A DNA stretch of 7,102 nt from Hyphomicrobiales bacterium (GTDB lineage: Bacteria > Pseudomonadota > Alphaproteobacteria > Rhizobiales > SZUA-8). The notes beneath the pieces were generated by a model, which was not told the DNA's origin, did no database searches, and saw nothing but the letters and a program-made list of their open reading frames with translations. The translations under genes and the position numbers were made by a program. Location: positions 1-7,102 of the forward strand of contig QILX01000323.1 in the NCBI GenBank assembly GCA_003232175.1. Reading direction: 5' to 3'. Of the stretch, positions 6,631-7,102 are shown one piece after another; positions within the stretch are counted from its first letter, which is position 1, and each line of letters opens with the position of its first letter.

Positions 6631-6735
6631 ATGACGCTTGGAATGCTGTGGTCATTTTTTGGCGCGGTACCGCAGTCAGTTCTCTACGACAATGACAGAT
6701 GTCTGGTCGCAAAGATCATGCCGGATGGCAAGGGC
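6631..6735 (+). pseudogene. IS21-family transposase (IstA) internal fragment
   Basis: Residues 8-33 of this frame read SFFGAVPQSVLYDN followed by CLVAKIMPDG. This is the region of the IS21 IstA integrase core holding the second acidic residue of the DDE triad (D20 in LYDN); family members show 'FFGGVPRSILYDN' and then 'VARILGDG' here. IstA is about 400-500 residues, so only a short piece is left: no helix-turn-helix, no first or third catalytic acid, and no IstB partner gene. The upstream flank (6606-6640) shows no clear continuation in any frame. The fragment cannot transpose by itself. Confidence 0.75.
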
Positions 6736-6993
6736 GTGCTGGCACGAGACCACGTACACATGTTCCTGTCGGTGCCACCGCATCTGGCGATCTCGACGGT
6801 GATGCAACGGATTAAGGGCCGCTCGTCGCGGCGTATCCAGATGGAGTTTCCGGAACTACGCAAGCGCTATTGGGGCAGGCGTTTTTGGGCCCGTGGATAT
6901 TTCTCAACTACCAGCGGAAATGTCTCCGACGATGTCATACTTCAGTATCTGGAATTGCATTCCAAACGCGATGCTACCGGCATCAGCCGGTAG
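6736..6993 (+). pseudogene. IS200/IS605-family Y1 transposase (TnpA), 5'-truncated
   Basis: From about 6733 the same open frame changes to the C-terminal two thirds of a TnpA of the IS200/IS605 type: GVLARDHVHMFLSVPP with the HUH metal-binding motif (H at 6751 and 6757), then RIKGRSS, ELRKRYWGRRFWARGYF, and ILQYLELH, where the Tyr (codon 6946-6948) is in the place of the nucleophilic tyrosine. About 85 residues remain of the usual 130-150; the N-terminal strand and its part of the DNA-binding surface have been replaced by IstA sequence. The frame ends with TAG at 6991-6993 inside a hairpin. Loss of the N-terminus and of a left element end suggests that it is inactive. Confidence 0.85.
6974..6993. 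repeat. Perfect 8-bp hairpin with 4-base loop at the end of the tnpA remnant
   Basis: CTACCGGC (6974-6981) and GCCGGTAG (6986-6993) are exact inverted copies around the loop ATCA. The hairpin encodes the last residues of TnpA and includes its stop codon. IS200/IS605 elements have subterminal hairpins that TnpA recognises as single strands, and the right one lies just past or at the end of tnpA, so this is probably the right-end hairpin. No T-run follows, which argues against a simple terminator. Confidence 0.7.
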
Positions 6994-7102
6994 TGGTTCA
7001 CTTCAGATCATTTTCCCCACAGCTTAAGGTCAGGTTGGCGACTTCATGCCGATTAATAATGTCCAAGCCGGTTTAGCTGATAGAAATTCGCGATCTGGAG
7101 GG
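6994..7102. other. Right flank of the IS200 remnant, no assignable gene
   Basis: The first part should contain the right end of the IS200-like element beyond its hairpin, but I cannot place the cleavage site. Short open frames touch the window edge on both strands: ATG 7046 onward on plus, and a frame ending TAA at 7055-7053 on minus. They are too short to choose between. Confidence 0.4.

Noticed and set aside
7046..7102. Open plus-strand frame from ATG 7046 to the window edge, and a minus-strand frame ending at 7053
   Set aside because: Each gives fewer than 20 residues, neither has a ribosome binding site or recognisable sequence, and they conflict with each other.

Overview
The window looks like chromosomal DNA of an alphaproteobacterium, most likely a marine Rhodobacteraceae (Roseobacter-type) organism. 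This rests on the high GC, the protein families and their remembered wording, and the IS21 and IS200 transposase types; it is an inference, not a database result.

Layout. Plus strand, 1-1147: the 3' end of a protein that resembles PHP/CehA-McbA (DUF3604-like) metallohydrolases, followed by a phosphosulfolactate synthase (ComA-like) gene that is broken by a frameshift near 861-864 and an internal deletion near 940-944. Next comes a 217-base convergent intergenic stretch (1148-1364) with no clear gene or terminator. Minus strand, 6430-1365: a compact catabolic operon read right to left. It has a near-consensus sigma-70 promoter (-35 at 6425-6430, -10 at 6403-6408), an M81/MlrC-family metallohydrolase, an IlvD/Edd-family sugar-acid dehydratase (4-base ATGA overlap with the M81 gene), a 109-base gap holding a 12-bp direct repeat, a short-chain dehydrogenase, and a fumarylacetoacetate-hydrolase-family enzyme (13-base gap). 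Right end, 6471-7102: a probable 3' remnant of a minus-strand gene, then a hybrid open frame joining an IS21 IstA fragment to an IS200/IS605 TnpA fragment, ending in a perfect 8-bp hairpin that contains the stop codon.

How the genes work together. Dehydratase, SDR and FAH enzyme match the last three steps of the non-phosphorylative 'diketo-hydrolase' route for aldonic acids, known for L-fuconate, L-rhamnonate and pentonates: aldonate to 2-keto-3-deoxyaldonate, oxidation to 2,4-diketo-3-deoxyaldonate, then hydrolysis to pyruvate plus L-lactate (6-deoxyhexonate) or glycolate (pentonate). The exact sugar acid cannot be read from the sequence. The sugar dehydrogenase, lactonase, transporter and regulator are not in the window. 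The M81 enzyme is the odd partner: as first gene, coupled to the dehydratase, it may release or prepare the substrate.

I do not see a convincing new defence or mobile system. The most notable points are the M81-led aldonate operon, the decayed phosphosulfolactate synthase, and the fused IS21/IS200 remnant next to the operon promoter.
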